From the NCBI GenBank assembly GCA_002753615.1, contig PEAO01000004.1:1-62206 (forward strand): DNA of 62,206 bases, read 5' to 3'. The notes under the pieces are model-generated. The model was given only the letters and a program-made list of their open reading frames with translations, made no database searches and had not been told where the DNA came from. A program made the translations under genes and the position numbers. This DNA comes from Magnetococcales bacterium DCbin2 (GTDB taxonomy: Bacteria > Pseudomonadota > Magnetococcia > Magnetococcales > UBA8363). Below are positions 1 to 9,899 of the stretch, in pieces; position 1 is the stretch's first letter, and the number at the start of each line of letters is the position of its first letter.

Positions 1-30
1 AGCTTTTTGTTTAAATTCAAAAACAGAACC

Positions 31-60
31 CTGGGGGGCAATCCCCCAGACCCCTTTTTT
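31..60. repeat. Dispersed GC-rich palindrome, copy 1
   Basis: CTGGGGG (31-37) pairs with CCCCCAG (43-49) around a five-base loop, followed by ACCCC and a run of six T on the plus strand. Related palindromes lie at 5764-5800, 61762-61806 and 62089-62111. The element is just past the end of the hybrid kinase gene, so it may also act as its terminator; on the minus strand a short T run follows the hairpin. Flanking GAAAG/CTTTC bases are shared with the other copies. Confidence 0.6.
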
Positions 61-141
61 CTTTCAATAATTTTCTAAGGGGGGAACAAAGTATCGAATG
101 TCAACACGGCCTACGGAAAATAGCCAGTAGCAGGCGAAACG

Positions 142-3100
142 CTATACAAGGTGATTCATAATTTCCGCAAGGGCTTTCATGGCGGAGATCGTGTCCATCC
201 GTTTCATGCACGCATCCAGATTCATCAAAGAGGTTTTCTTTGTTAACTGGAAGAATAGTTGCTTCCGAATCTTCTCCAAGAGTTCATCGGCTCCCAAATC
301 TTTCAACACCAATAAACGCCCCAATTCTTTCAGAGACTGGAAGAGTTCGTCCCGATCCATTGGTACGTAGGCATCTTCCCCAAATTCCAGTTCCCTCAAG
401 ATTTTTTGGCACGATGCCTTGGTGGTATCCATCGCCATGGTGAGTCGGTTCAATTGGGATTGTGCCAGGGGGAGATCCTGTTGTTTGATCGCCTTTTCCA
501 ATGCATTGGCAATGGACAGAACTTCCATGGCAGAAATGTTTCCGGCATTGTTTTTGAGGATGTGTACCTCCCGAAAAGCCCCATTAAAATCATGGGCACG
601 CAACAAAGATGTGATTGTATCGCCAGAGACACCATGGCTTTCGATGAAATGAGCCATTAACTGAGCATGGAGAATCCGATCACCATTGCAACGGTTAAGA
701 CTGGCAACTTTATCCAGGCCCGGATAGTCCTCCAAGTGTGAAGAAATCTGGTTCCGTTGAAAAACCGCTGGAAGAATAGGAGGCACACCACCCCCCCCTC
801 TGATCCATTGATGCAGCTTCGCGAACAGTTGTTCAATCTCAATGGGTTTTCCCAGATGATCGTTCATCCCTGCCGCCAAGCATTGTTCTACCTCCTGCGC
901 CATGGCACTGGCGGTCAAGGCGATAATCGGGAGGTGATCAAAACGTCCCATTTCCCGAATCCTCTGGGTCGCTTCCAGTCCATCCATGACCGGCATCTGT
1001 ATATCCATGAGTACAACGTCAAAAGGGGTGCCGGCCAAGCCCACTTTCTCCACCGCCTGCCGACCGTTTTCAGCAACAATCACATCCGCGCCTCGATGCC
1101 GTAAAACCTCCCGAATCAAATCCTGGTTGTCGGGAAGGTCATCCACCAAAAGCACCCTGATGCCAGAGAAATCCTCGACAGATTGTGCAGAATCAGAGAC
1201 CACGAAATTGGGGTCCGGTATTTGGTAAAGCCACAAAAGCAATGTGACCAGTTTCCCAGGCATGATGGGTTTGGATAAAAAACCTCCTACCCCCAAAGCC
1301 CTGGTCTGGGCATCCATTGCATGTTGATCAAATTCCGAGACCATCACTATGATCAGGGCATCAACCAAGCGGTTATCTCTGCGAATCCGCTGAAGAATTT
1401 CCATCCCCGTACCATCCGGCGTTCGCCAATCCAACAGAACGATATCCCAGGGCTTTTCGTTCAGGTCAGTCTGTTTGAAGGTGGCAAGTTCCTCGGATTC
1501 GGAATGGATCACGCGGCATTCCAATCGCAATGATCCAAGAAGTTCCTGCAACAACCGCCCTGAGGTGACATGGGTATTCAAGACCAATACCCGCTTGCCG
1601 TGTATGATTTCAGGCAATACCAAAGGAGGGTCATTTTTTTCCCGATCACGATCAAACCGTACACGCAAGGTGACGGAGGTTCCCCGATCTGGTTCACTCT
1701 CCAAAGAAATGGTCCCACCCATCATCTCCACAAGATTCTGGCAAATCACCAAACCCAGACCTGAGCCACCATATTTGCGGGTTATCGAGTTATCGCTTTG
1801 TTGGAATGATTGAAACAATTTACCAATATGATCTGCTGGAATGCCGATTCCGGTGTCCTGAACCAAAAACTCAAGCTGTACACCATCATCATCGTCAAAG
1901 TGCGATTGGACGGCAATCAATACCTCCCCCTTGTCGGTAAATTTAAGGGCATTGTCTCCCAGGTTCGTCAGTACCTGCCCCAGACGTAGGGCATCTCCTA
2001 CCAAGTTGACGGGAATGTCCACAGGTAAGGAAATCAACATTTCTACATTTTTTTTATTTTGCATTTTAATCGAAAGCCCATCAACCACCTGCTCCAACGC
2101 TTCGATCAGGTTAAAAGGATTCTGTTCCAACTCCAATTTGCCCGCATCGATCTTGGAAAAGTCAAGAATATCGTTGATGATGTGCAGCAGGGCATTGGCG
2201 GCGGTATTGATCCGGGTCAGATATCTTTCCTTTTCCAGAAATATCGGGGTTTGCCGGGCGAGGTAACACATGCCGATAATGGAATTCATGGGTGTTCGGA
2301 TTTCGTGGCTCATTTTGGCCAAAAATTGGCCTTTGGCTGTATTGGCCTGTTGCGCTTTTTCTTCGCTCAAGCGCAGATTGGTCTCCAGTTCTCGACGCTC
2401 GGTGATATCACGAACCACGGCAAGATTATATTCCTGGTCATTGAATTTCATGTAATTGGCACAGATCTCCACTGGGAGTGCCCGTGCATTCTTACGGACA
2501 AGATCGGCCTCGAAGGTCAATAAACCTTTACGCTTGAGTTCTCTCCAATGATCGGGCCAAACATTTTGCGGATGCTTGGGGTTCAGGTCGGAGGCGCGCA
2601 TGGTCAGGAGGGTCTCACGGGTATAACCCAAGCGATTGATGACCGCCTGATTGAACCGTAAGAAACGACCATCGGGATGGACCCAAAACACCATGTCGTT
2701 GGTATTTTCAAGCGACACCTGAGCCAGTTGAAACTGAGTTTCAGCCCGTTTTTTGTCCGTGACATCATCAAAGATAACCACAATCTCCTTGGATTCCAGT
2801 TGAAAGATATAATTTTCCAGCCAGATTTGATGTGGTTTTCCCTGGAAAAGGGTTGCGGAATGCTGTTTCGCCAGACCTGTGTTAAAAACTTCCTGGCAAA
2901 CAGCGAACAGGCCCGATTCGTGAGCATTATCGAAAATAATGCCAATACTTTTCCCAAAAACCTGTTCCAGGCCATCCAAATGGTTGATTTTTACCCCCGC
3001 TTGGTTGATATCCCGGAGCATAAAATCTTTGCCGTCGTCTCCGATTCTGAAGACTGCTACACCACTGTTCATGGCATTGAACAAGGCTCGAAACCGCTGT

Positions 3101-5727
3101 TCACTCTGTGCCAAGTCACGCTCAGCCTTTCGCCGTTTTTCCATTTCGCGTAGGCGTCGTATCCCTTCCGACATGTGTTGTGTCAGCCCGGTCAGAAGCT
3201 GGACTTCGGTTTCATCAAAAGTATTGCGCAGCGATGAATAGAGGTTGAGAATGCCGAAGAGAGTACCATTTTCCTCCAAGGGCAACGCAATACTTGAGGC
3301 AATGCCCCTTTTCAGGGCTTCTTCACGCCAGGGTTTATAATTGAGATCGTGTTGAACATCCTGGGATATCTGGAACATACCGCTTCGGACGGCATGGCCG
3401 GCTGGCCCCTGTCCCGAGGGGGAATCTTCATCCCAACTGCTTTCCAGTTGCTCTGGAAAACCCATTTCAAATCCGTGTTGCGCCACAGGAACGACCCGTT
3501 TTGACGCACCCTGATCGATGAATCCCACCCAGGCCAGTCGGTAACCGGCTTCATCGACCATCACTTGACATAGCTGGTGCAGGGTGGTGATTTCACCCGT
3601 GGCCGACGCTAGAATTTCTGAGAATCGATAGCGCGTCTGCAAATCCCGGTTGACCTGGGCAAGCCTTTTTTCCGTCTGTTTCCTTTGTGTGATATCATAT
3701 TGGACGCCAACAAAGTTACAAACCTCACCCGCTGCGTCACACAAAGGGCTGATCGACAGTGATGACCAGTAAGGTTCTCCCGATTTTTTCATATTGAGAA
3801 GTTCACCCTGCCACATCTCCTTGGCAATGATACGCTTCCAAAGCGATTCATAGGCCTGGGGATCCTGATCCGGCGACTTCAGCAGGCGCGGATTTTCGCC
3901 CACCACCTCTTGGAGCTGGTAACCAGTCATCCGGGTGAACTGAGTATTGACGAATTCGATCCGACCATCGGGGTCAGTAATCATTACCGCAGAGGGACCC
4001 TGTTCCAAGGCACTGGACAATTTCCTCAGTTCGGTAGTCTGTCTGAAAATCTTGATCTCTGATGCCCGTACCAAGCTTAAAATGAGTGCCACGGTCCATA
4101 TGGCAAACAAGGCGTAGAGACGGTTGGTCAGTACCATCCAGAGGATGCCATCGGAGGTGGAAAGCAAATAGCCGGCAAGGGTCAAGAGGCTGGCAATCAT
4201 TGCAAGCCCGAGTATTTGACTGCGTTTGGGATACCACCGTCCCAGCATTACAAAAGCAACGTAGGGAACCCCACCGGCCACCCCCAGGGGCATGGCAATA
4301 TCCAGGGCCAGAATGGCTATCCCCATCCACAACGTCAACACCACCAGGGGGAGCGTCAGGGCCGGCTGATCTCCTGGATGAAGTGGCGTTATGACCCGTT
4401 CGACATGATTCAAAGAGTCTGTTTCAGAAGCAGCCATACGTTTGGATATGACAATGGCACCAAAAATAATCAGCACGACGGAAACTATAAAGGTTTGGAT
4501 GCCTGCGGAGAAAAAAGGCTGCCGTATCTCACTCATATCGATTTTAGCCACCAGCCCACTCTGCAAGATCTCCAGAGAAGCGTAAGCCGCAAGGACATCC
4601 ACCGCCCGATAATCTTTTTCGGCAACCACCCCTTGTTGACCGGCCAGTGCCAAACGCATGGGTTGGGCGATGTTCGATGTGATGGGAATCTTGGGTACAT
4701 CCTGACCCGTTATTGTTGATCTTAAAAGAAATTGAATATATTTTCCGTTCAACTGCCCCAGCACGAACTCTCCGCTTTGTCCAAATCCATTTTTTTCTGC
4801 ATAGGCATCGACAAACCGGGCCAGGGTATTTCCCTGGTTAGTCCGCCAAGTGGTCGATAAACCCTTCTCCCCCTCACGATGACCAATCAGTTCAATCAGG
4901 TTCTTCTGGTTGTTGACCATCTCGGAGAGAAAGGATTTGGTCTGATTGTAAGAAGCTTGATAGAGAATGATATGGGCTGCCGTGGTCACAGCCAAGGTAA
5001 CCACCGCCATGATAAGTACCAGATAAAAGGTTCTCTCAACCCAACTGATGGCTTGGTGCTGGGCAATATGATCCAGGCCATAATTTTTCCCTAAAGCACT
5101 GGATTCCATCTGCCAGACCAAAAGGGTTCCGAGACCGATGGTAAAAATGGCTATGGCCAAGGCCAAAAGAACTGAATTAATAAATGGTTCGTGTAATTCT
5201 TCCGTATCAATTTTGCTCACCAGACCGACACCCAACTCGGGAATAAACTGGTGGGCCGCGAGAACCTTCACCCCACGATAATCCAATGTCGTGATCAGAC
5301 CATTTTCCCCCGCTAGGGCGCGTTGCATGGGTTTGGCCAGATCTCCGGTCATCGGCAAAGGGTCGGGATGGCGGTGAATGAGTCTTGATGTCACAAGAAA
5401 CTCAATCGTTCCATCCTTTTCTCGTCCCAAAACAAACTCTCCCGATCGACCAAAACCGTGTTGCCGGTCAAGCGCGGTCACAGCATGACGAAGGGCCTCC
5501 TTACCGGGACCACCGGGATACAAACCGCCATGAGTTTCCGCTTCGAAGAGATGGATGGTCTGAATCAAAACGGCTTGGCTTTGAACCATCTGCCGCAGGT
5601 GGGTCTCTTCCGTTTTGATGGAAAAGTGAAAAACGAACGAGAGTGACAGAGCTGTGGCCACGATGGAAACCACAGCCATAATGAGCACGAGGGAAAGGAT
5701 GTGGGAACGCAATGTTGTGGATTGCAC
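142..5727 (-). CDS. Giant hybrid sensor histidine kinase (double sensor, PAS-GAF-PAS-PAS-HisKA-HATPase-REC-REC-Hpt)
   Basis: An inner-membrane phosphorelay kinase of 1,861 residues. The N-terminus has two homologous modules, each a membrane span followed by a periplasmic Cache-like sensor (about 12-206 and 235-429). Both share SGEFVLG and a DYR..VLAA segment. A multi-span membrane block (about 455-552) follows. Cytoplasmic domains are PAS (~570-690), GAF (~695-860), two PAS (~880-1110), HisKA with SHEIRTPM (His near 1140), and HATPase with N-box NLGDNALKFT and G-box GGSGLGL (~1240-1340). A first receiver (~1365-1490) keeps the LLDW Asp and SKP Lys but has LNT where the acidic pair should be, so it is probably a pseudo-receiver. 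The second receiver (~1510-1635) has intact VDD, LMDIQMP and GKP. The C-terminal Hpt has His in EVHILKN near 1720. The start is GTG at 5727 with AGGGGA upstream. It lies 85 bp after the siaC-like gene and may be co-transcribed. The ligand is unknown. Confidence 0.93.
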   Translation of the reverse strand: MQSTTLRSHILSLVLIMAVVSIVATALSLSFVFHFSIKTEETHLRQMVQSQAVLIQTIHLFEAETHGGLYPGGPGKEALRHAVTALDRQHGFGRSGEFVLGREKDGTIEFLVTSRLIHRHPDPLPMTGDLAKPMQRALAGENGLITTLDYRGVKVLAAHQFIPELGVGLVSKIDTEELHEPFINSVLLALAIAIFTIGLGTLLVWQMESSALGKNYGLDHIAQHQAISWVERTFYLVLIMAVVTLAVTTAAHIILYQASYNQTKSFLSEMVNNQKNLIELIGHREGEKGLSTTWRTNQGNTLARFVDAYAEKNGFGQSGEFVLGQLNGKYIQFLLRSTITGQDVPKIPITSNIAQPMRLALAGQQGVVAEKDYRAVDVLAAYASLEILQSGLVAKIDMSEIRQPFFSAGIQTFIVSVVLIIFGAIVISKRMAASETDSLNHVERVITPLHPGDQPALTLPLVVLTLWMGIAILALDIAMPLGVAGGVPYVAFVMLGRWYPKRSQILGLAMIASLLTLAGYLLSTSDGILWMVLTNRLYALFAIWTVALILSLVRASEIKIFRQTTELRKLSSALEQGPSAVMITDPDGRIEFVNTQFTRMTGYQLQEVVGENPRLLKSPDQDPQAYESLWKRIIAKEMWQGELLNMKKSGEPYWSSLSISPLCDAAGEVCNFVGVQYDITQRKQTEKRLAQVNRDLQTRYRFSEILASATGEITTLHQLCQVMVDEAGYRLAWVGFIDQGASKRVVPVAQHGFEMGFPEQLESSWDEDSPSGQGPAGHAVRSGMFQISQDVQHDLNYKPWREEALKRGIASSIALPLEENGTLFGILNLYSSLRNTFDETEVQLLTGLTQHMSEGIRRLREMEKRRKAERDLAQSEQRFRALFNAMNSGVAVFRIGDDGKDFMLRDINQAGVKINHLDGLEQVFGKSIGIIFDNAHESGLFAVCQEVFNTGLAKQHSATLFQGKPHQIWLENYIFQLESKEIVVIFDDVTDKKRAETQFQLAQVSLENTNDMVFWVHPDGRFLRFNQAVINRLGYTRETLLTMRASDLNPKHPQNVWPDHWRELKRKGLLTFEADLVRKNARALPVEICANYMKFNDQEYNLAVVRDITERRELETNLRLSEEKAQQANTAKGQFLAKMSHEIRTPMNSIIGMCYLARQTPIFLEKERYLTRINTAANALLHIINDILDFSKIDAGKLELEQNPFNLIEALEQVVDGLSIKMQNKKNVEMLISLPVDIPVNLVGDALRLGQVLTNLGDNALKFTDKGEVLIAVQSHFDDDDGVQLEFLVQDTGIGIPADHIGKLFQSFQQSDNSITRKYGGSGLGLVICQNLVEMMGGTISLESEPDRGTSVTLRVRFDRDREKNDPPLVLPEIIHGKRVLVLNTHVTSGRLLQELLGSLRLECRVIHSESEELATFKQTDLNEKPWDIVLLDWRTPDGTGMEILQRIRRDNRLVDALIIVMVSEFDQHAMDAQTRALGVGGFLSKPIMPGKLVTLLLWLYQIPDPNFVVSDSAQSVEDFSGIRVLLVDDLPDNQDLIREVLRHRGADVIVAENGRQAVEKVGLAGTPFDVVLMDIQMPVMDGLEATQRIREMGRFDHLPIIALTASAMAQEVEQCLAAGMNDHLGKPIEIEQLFAKLHQWIRGGGGVPPILPAVFQRNQISSHLEDYPGLDKVASLNRCNGDRILHAQLMAHFIESHGVSGDTITSLLRAHDFNGAFREVHILKNNAGNISAMEVLSIANALEKAIKQQDLPLAQSQLNRLTMAMDTTKASCQKILRELEFGEDAYVPMDRDELFQSLKELGRLLVLKDLGADELLEKIRKQLFFQLTKKTSLMNLDACMKRMDTISAMKALAEIMNHLV

Positions 5728-5754
5728 CGTTTCTCGTTCCCCTGGAAAAATGAT

Positions 5755-5812
5755 CGAAAGAAAGAAAAGGGGTCCGGGAGATTGCCCCCAGACCCCTTTC
5801 TTCTTTCAATAA
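5755..5812. repeat. Dispersed GC-rich palindrome, copy 2 (between siaC-like and kinase genes)
   Basis: GGGGTC (5769-5774) pairs with GACCCC (5791-5796). The symmetry extends into the flanks as GAAAGAAAA on the left and CTTTCTTC on the right, with an imperfect G/C core around ATTG. It fills most of the 85-bp gap between the siaC-like stop and the kinase start and could attenuate transcription into the kinase gene. It resembles the palindromes at 31-60 and 62089-62111. Confidence 0.6.
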
Positions 5813-6199
5813 TCACGACCTATGTGGAACCAAATTAAATGTTGCAATTTTCAGATCCTCGCCAAACTCCTCACCCAACTCTTCCATGTTGTCATCTTCG
5901 GCATCAAACAGCCAGTTCACGGTCACAGCGACCCCTTTCTCCGCTGTTTTTTCCAACAGATCAAACAGTTTCATCACAACCTTGGCACTGGTGCTGTTAA
6001 AATAGGTCATTTCAAAGTTAAATGCGACGTTTCCGCTATTCAATCCTCCCAGGTGTCGATCTAACGCACTGATGTAAGGTCCAAAAAAAGCCGGAACGTC
6101 TTCGGGATACGACTCTCCTCTGAGGGAGAATACATTGTTCCCAAAGTTAAAATCGACTTCGGGAGAACGTTCGGTCCGATCAATTCTCATGCTATCCAT
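5813..6199 (-). CDS. siaC: SiaC-like regulatory phosphoprotein (DUF1987 family)
   Basis: A 128-residue cytoplasmic protein matching the SiaC/DUF1987 family in length and in the core FNFEMTYFNST (61-70) followed by SAKVV. In Pseudomonas aeruginosa SiaC, the Thr of the equivalent YFN segment is phosphorylated by SiaB and dephosphorylated by SiaA. The unphosphorylated form binds and activates the diguanylate cyclase SiaD. Here the aligned positions are Ser69/Thr70. An ATG at 6199 with AGGGG eight bases upstream is the preferred start. The gene begins 20 bp after the siaB-like stop, so the two are almost certainly co-transcribed. The C-terminal part is acidic (DAEDDNMEELGEEFGED). The partner is inferred, because no GGDEF protein is encoded nearby. 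Confidence 0.85.
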   Translation of the reverse strand: MDSMRIDRTERSPEVDFNFGNNVFSLRGESYPEDVPAFFGPYISALDRHLGGLNSGNVAFNFEMTYFNSTSAKVVMKLFDLLEKTAEKGVAVTVNWLFDAEDDNMEELGEEFGEDLKIATFNLVPHRS

Positions 6200-6219
6200 G
6201 TGCGTCGCCCCTTACAGAC

Positions 6220-6771
6220 TCAGATATAAGCTTTTAAAGAAAAATAAGCGTAATCTCCATCCAGGTTCAGAAAATCGAACTCAATTGGGCGACTCGCTTT
6301 TTTGGCAATGTCCACAAAACCAACGCCCGCACCCTTGCTGCCCTCTGGGGTTTCTCCCCGCAGTATCTGCTTGTAGAGCGTCTTAAGCCCGTCATGATCC
6401 ATTTTACTGATCATGTCGAGCTGGCCGTTCAGCCGTTCCACATCTTTTTTCTGTACCTTGTTCCCACAGGTGACAAAGTAGCTCTCCGCATCATGCCCGA
6501 CAGTGAGCAGACCGTAGCTGAGAACTGACTCTTCAGGTGCGTCATCAGGCTCCCGTTCTGCGGAATAACGAATGACGTTTTGCATTTGTTCTACAAAAAC
6601 CGAAAAAACGCCACGGACAGTTTTAACATCAAGTGCTTCCATGATCAGCTTTTGTTTAATGGCCTGGCCGAGTCCAGAAAGGATCGCTTCGGTCATATAC
6701 CCGCTGTAGCAGAATATGACCCCCTCATCGTGGAGAACTTGGCGAATTTGGTACTGTTTTTGTGACAACAT
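6220..6771 (-). CDS. siaB: SiaB-like protein kinase
   Basis: A soluble protein of about 184 residues resembling the SiaB family, whose members phosphorylate SiaC. It shows a GHKL-type layout: an N-box-like helix QMQNVIRYS in the middle and a glycine-rich GSKGAGVGF near the C-terminus, followed by DIAKKA. It lies directly upstream of the siaC-like gene (20-bp gap), the usual pairing. The chosen ATG at 6771 has AGGA eight bases upstream. An ATG at 6780 is also possible, and the frame stays open to 6879. The opposing phosphatase is most likely the divergent SpoIIE protein at 10033-12783. Family assignment is from sequence feel and context; catalytic activity is not shown. Confidence 0.82.
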   Translation of the reverse strand: MLSQKQYQIRQVLHDEGVIFCYSGYMTEAILSGLGQAIKQKLIMEALDVKTVRGVFSVFVEQMQNVIRYSAEREPDDAPEESVLSYGLLTVGHDAESYFVTCGNKVQKKDVERLNGQLDMISKMDHDGLKTLYKQILRGETPEGSKGAGVGFVDIAKKASRPIEFDFLNLDGDYAYFSLKAYI

Positions 6772-6912
6772 GATAGTCATCCTGGATTTTATGGTTTGGT
6801 CGCAATTCCATCCAACGATGGAACATCCGTCCGACGACAACGCCTTGCCAGCCCATTCCCGCTTAAGGGAACATGTCACACCCTTCGCTATTTCCGGCTC
6901 TGCCCGACCGTT

Positions 6913-8970
6913 TTATCGAAGAAACTGGGCAACATCCACTTCATCCATCTGGTTTGGTTCCAAGAATCTATCGGCATACTTGCGGAAGACGCCACTTTCC
7001 AGAAAAATATGGAACAGGTCGGGATCGATGTGTTTGTCTTTTTTCATGAAACTCATGATGCGTACCGCCTGGCTCAAGGTTTTAGGCTCCTTGTAAGGAC
7101 GATCCGTCGCGGTCAACGCTTCAAAGACATCTGCGATAGCCATAATACGGGCCGGAACCGACATTTCATCATGCGTCAATTTACGGGGATAACCCGATCC
7201 GATCATAGTCTCGTGGTGCGCCCCGGCATACTCGGGGACAAGTTCCATCCCTTCAGGAAAGGGAAGTTGGCTCAACATGGCCAAGGTCTGGACTACATGC
7301 TCATTGATTTTATACCGCTCTTCGGCGTTCAGAGTGCCGCGATCGATGCAAAGGTTATAGATTTCGCCCATATTATAAAGATGTTGGGGAGCTGGCATCT
7401 GAATGCCCAACGCCGCATCCCGTTTGATGGTGTCGCGCTCTCGTGGGATGATGTGTTCCAGTTTGTCGTCTAACAACCGTTCTTCCATGGCGTTGGCATT
7501 CGTGGCAACGGTCCCTTTTCGTTTGAGTTCGGCATGGGACAATCCGATGCGATCATCAAAATGTCGCGTCCAGGTTTGTTGAGCCATCTGCTTGACGCGC
7601 TCTTTTTTTTCCGGTGCCATAAACTCTCCGCCGACGTTGCATTCGGCAATGAAGGCATAATCTTCCTGTAGGTTTTTGATTCGGGCATCGAATACCGCTT
7701 TCAGATCATCTCTCTTTTGCCAGTCATCCATGACCCCTCTGAGATAGGCAATTTCAGCGTCGCGGTAAAGTACCTCGAAGCGCATACGCACCTCGTGGAT
7801 TCGGTTATAGATGGTTTCCAGCTTGGTCGCCTTATCCACGACATATTCCGGCGTCGTTACCTTTCCGCAATCATGCAACCAAGCCGATAGATGCATGGCA
7901 CTATGTTCATCGGGAGTCATCTTAAAAGCTGCAAAAGGACCATGGTCGATTCGGCATACCGCTTCGGCCAACATGTTCGCCAGCTCCGGTACCCGTTCAC
8001 AGTGACCACCCGTATAAGGTGATTTGGCGTCAATGGCGGAGGCGATCAGGCGGATGAAGGAATTAAAAAGTTCCTTCTGAGACTGAAGAAGGGTCTGGTT
8101 ATCCAGCGTCATGGATGCCTGTGCCGCCAAAGCTTCCACAAACTTGACGACATCCGGGTCAAAAGGGATCACCTTGCCGGTTTTGATATCCATGGCGTTG
8201 ATAAGCTGAAGAACACCGATCACCTTGCCTTGGCGCGGCTTGAGCGGAACGGTCAGAAACGATTGCGAACGATATCCGGTCCCTTGATCAAACTGACGGA
8301 CGCCTGAAAAATCAAAGCGATCCGAATTGTAGGCATCCTCGATGACCACGGTCTCGCCGGAAAGGGCGGAATAACTGGCGACGTTGCGATGGTTGGGTTC
8401 ACCTGTTGCGGGATCCTTCAGCATGACGGCGGGCAAAAAAACCGGACTGCCACCAGGACCACCCATGGCGATTCCCAGAGAATCGGTCCGAACAATGCTG
8501 AATCTGAGATTGTCCTCTTTGGTCCGAAGATAAAGGGTTCCGGCATCGGCATGGGTCAAATTTTTTCCCCCTTGGAGGATATTTTCCAACAGGGCATCCA
8601 AGGATCGTTCAGCTGAGAGAGAAATCCCAAGAGAAACCAATTTTTCAAGCTTCTCCTTGGTCTTTACGAGGTCCGCAGTACGCTCCAGAACTGTCCTTTC
8701 CAAAGTCTCGGCGTGGCCGGAAAGTTGGGCATGGGCCTCACTCAGTGCTTGTTGCTGCGTCTGGATTTGGGCATGGGCTTGTTTGATTTTTTCCTCGCTG
8801 CGGTCACTCATCCGCATCAACCGCTGACTCCCCTTGAAAAGTTTTCTGTAGTCCTTCAAGAGGTTTTCCAACCCTACGGCCAAATCTTCCGCTGGGGCGT
8901 CTCGCCGATCAAGAAGAGCCGTTGCGGCATCGATGGCAGCATTTTCGTTTTCAAAAAGGTCAAAGCCCAT
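6913..8970 (-). CDS. GAF / HD-GYP cyclic-di-GMP phosphodiesterase-like response protein
   Basis: A cytoplasmic protein of about 685 residues. A coiled-coil rich in Gln/Ala/Glu (about 50-125) leads into a GAF domain (about 127-303). A HD-GYP domain follows, with GGHCERV, the LHDCGK His-Asp pair near residue 363 and HHETMIGSGYP near 588-597. A segment of roughly 150 residues separates the HD and GYP motifs, longer than in simple HD-GYP proteins. The family hydrolyses cyclic-di-GMP, and the metal-binding residues look intact. An ATG at 8970 is preferred over GTG at 8976 because AGGAAG sits at good spacing before it. The gene is upstream of the siaB-like and siaC-like genes on the same strand, with a 141-bp gap, suggesting that the Sia-type switch acts on cyclic-di-GMP breakdown here. 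Confidence 0.9.
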   Translation of the reverse strand: MGFDLFENENAAIDAATALLDRRDAPAEDLAVGLENLLKDYRKLFKGSQRLMRMSDRSEEKIKQAHAQIQTQQQALSEAHAQLSGHAETLERTVLERTADLVKTKEKLEKLVSLGISLSAERSLDALLENILQGGKNLTHADAGTLYLRTKEDNLRFSIVRTDSLGIAMGGPGGSPVFLPAVMLKDPATGEPNHRNVASYSALSGETVVIEDAYNSDRFDFSGVRQFDQGTGYRSQSFLTVPLKPRQGKVIGVLQLINAMDIKTGKVIPFDPDVVKFVEALAAQASMTLDNQTLLQSQKELFNSFIRLIASAIDAKSPYTGGHCERVPELANMLAEAVCRIDHGPFAAFKMTPDEHSAMHLSAWLHDCGKVTTPEYVVDKATKLETIYNRIHEVRMRFEVLYRDAEIAYLRGVMDDWQKRDDLKAVFDARIKNLQEDYAFIAECNVGGEFMAPEKKERVKQMAQQTWTRHFDDRIGLSHAELKRKGTVATNANAMEERLLDDKLEHIIPRERDTIKRDAALGIQMPAPQHLYNMGEIYNLCIDRGTLNAEERYKINEHVVQTLAMLSQLPFPEGMELVPEYAGAHHETMIGSGYPRKLTHDEMSVPARIMAIADVFEALTATDRPYKEPKTLSQAVRIMSFMKKDKHIDPDLFHIFLESGVFRKYADRFLEPNQMDEVDVAQFLR

Positions 8971-9068
8971 GTTCACTTCCTGTTGCTTGGAAACTTAGCA
9001 AAACGGCGCAAAAAAGAGACAACCCGAAATCCTGTTCAAAACCTCCGCGCATGAAGGTGGTCCCCCTT

Positions 9069-9851
9069 TTAGTGATCCAGCGTGGGAGGCTCTACGTGAT
9101 GAATCTTATAAAGTTCGGTCACCCTTCCCGAAGCACTCATCTCAGCCAGAGTTGCGTTCAAGGCGGGAAACGAAGCGGCATGGGGTGACTTTTTCGACAT
9201 ACCATAAAAATTACCGATTTTTTGGTTAAAGTGATAATCGGCAACGGTGTAATCCTTGAAGTTCAACCCCGCCAGTACCCCCTCCATCGCTGGACGATCC
9301 AACAATGCAATTGTTTCAAAACGGCCACCGATGAACATTCGGGCCAAGCTGGAATCGTCCGATGATGTTTCTTTGCGGATGGTCTCATCGCCATCGAAGG
9401 GATCGAAATAGGCCGTCTTCAACTTGACCCCCACCACCAGGGAACGCAGATCCTCGTAGACACGGATACGACCCTCCTGCCCCTTGCGTACTAAAAAATG
9501 AATATCTTTTTCCTGATAACCAATAGGGCCAAGAAACTGAACAAAAGCTTCCCGATCCGTCGTTCGAATGACACGGGGAACGATATCGACATTCCCGACT
9601 TCCAGATCATGCAGACTCTTTGGAAACGGGACAACATGCCATTCAACCCGAAACCCGTTCCGGGTCGCCGCCTCCTCCAGAATATCCTTCAGGGGACCGG
9701 AAATCTTTTCCCCCTCACCAACGATCATCTCTGGGGGACGTGGGCGATAGTCGGCCTTGAGTAATTTTTCCTCAGCCACGGCCCAATGCGCCAAACCCGC
9801 CACCAGTAAGAATATCCAAAAAATTCGTGTAAGATTCATAGGATTCGCCAT
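9069..9851 (-). CDS. Periplasmic solute-binding-protein-like (SBP_bac_3 family)
   Basis: A secreted protein of about 260 residues. It starts with a signal peptide (NLTRIFWIFLLVAGLAHWAVA, cleavage likely after AVA). The rest resembles family 3 amino-acid-type solute-binding proteins: GPLKDILEEAATRNGF, a VDIVPRVIRTTDRE segment, and a closing NATLAEMSASGRVTELY. No permease or ATPase gene is adjacent, so it may serve a sensory role or feed a remote transporter. The start is uncertain: ATG at 9851 or 9839, neither with a strong ribosome-binding site, and the frame is open to 9899. It lies 98 bp upstream of the HD-GYP gene on the same strand and divergent from the SpoIIE phosphatase gene. Confidence 0.8.
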   Translation of the reverse strand: MANPMNLTRIFWIFLLVAGLAHWAVAEEKLLKADYRPRPPEMIVGEGEKISGPLKDILEEAATRNGFRVEWHVVPFPKSLHDLEVGNVDIVPRVIRTTDREAFVQFLGPIGYQEKDIHFLVRKGQEGRIRVYEDLRSLVVGVKLKTAYFDPFDGDETIRKETSSDDSSLARMFIGGRFETIALLDRPAMEGVLAGLNFKDYTVADYHFNQKIGNFYGMSKKSPHAASFPALNATLAEMSASGRVTELYKIHHVEPPTLDH

Positions 9852-9899
9852 CTTCAGTCTTGGGGGAACCAAGTAACGGCAGCCAACTGTTGCCACCAA

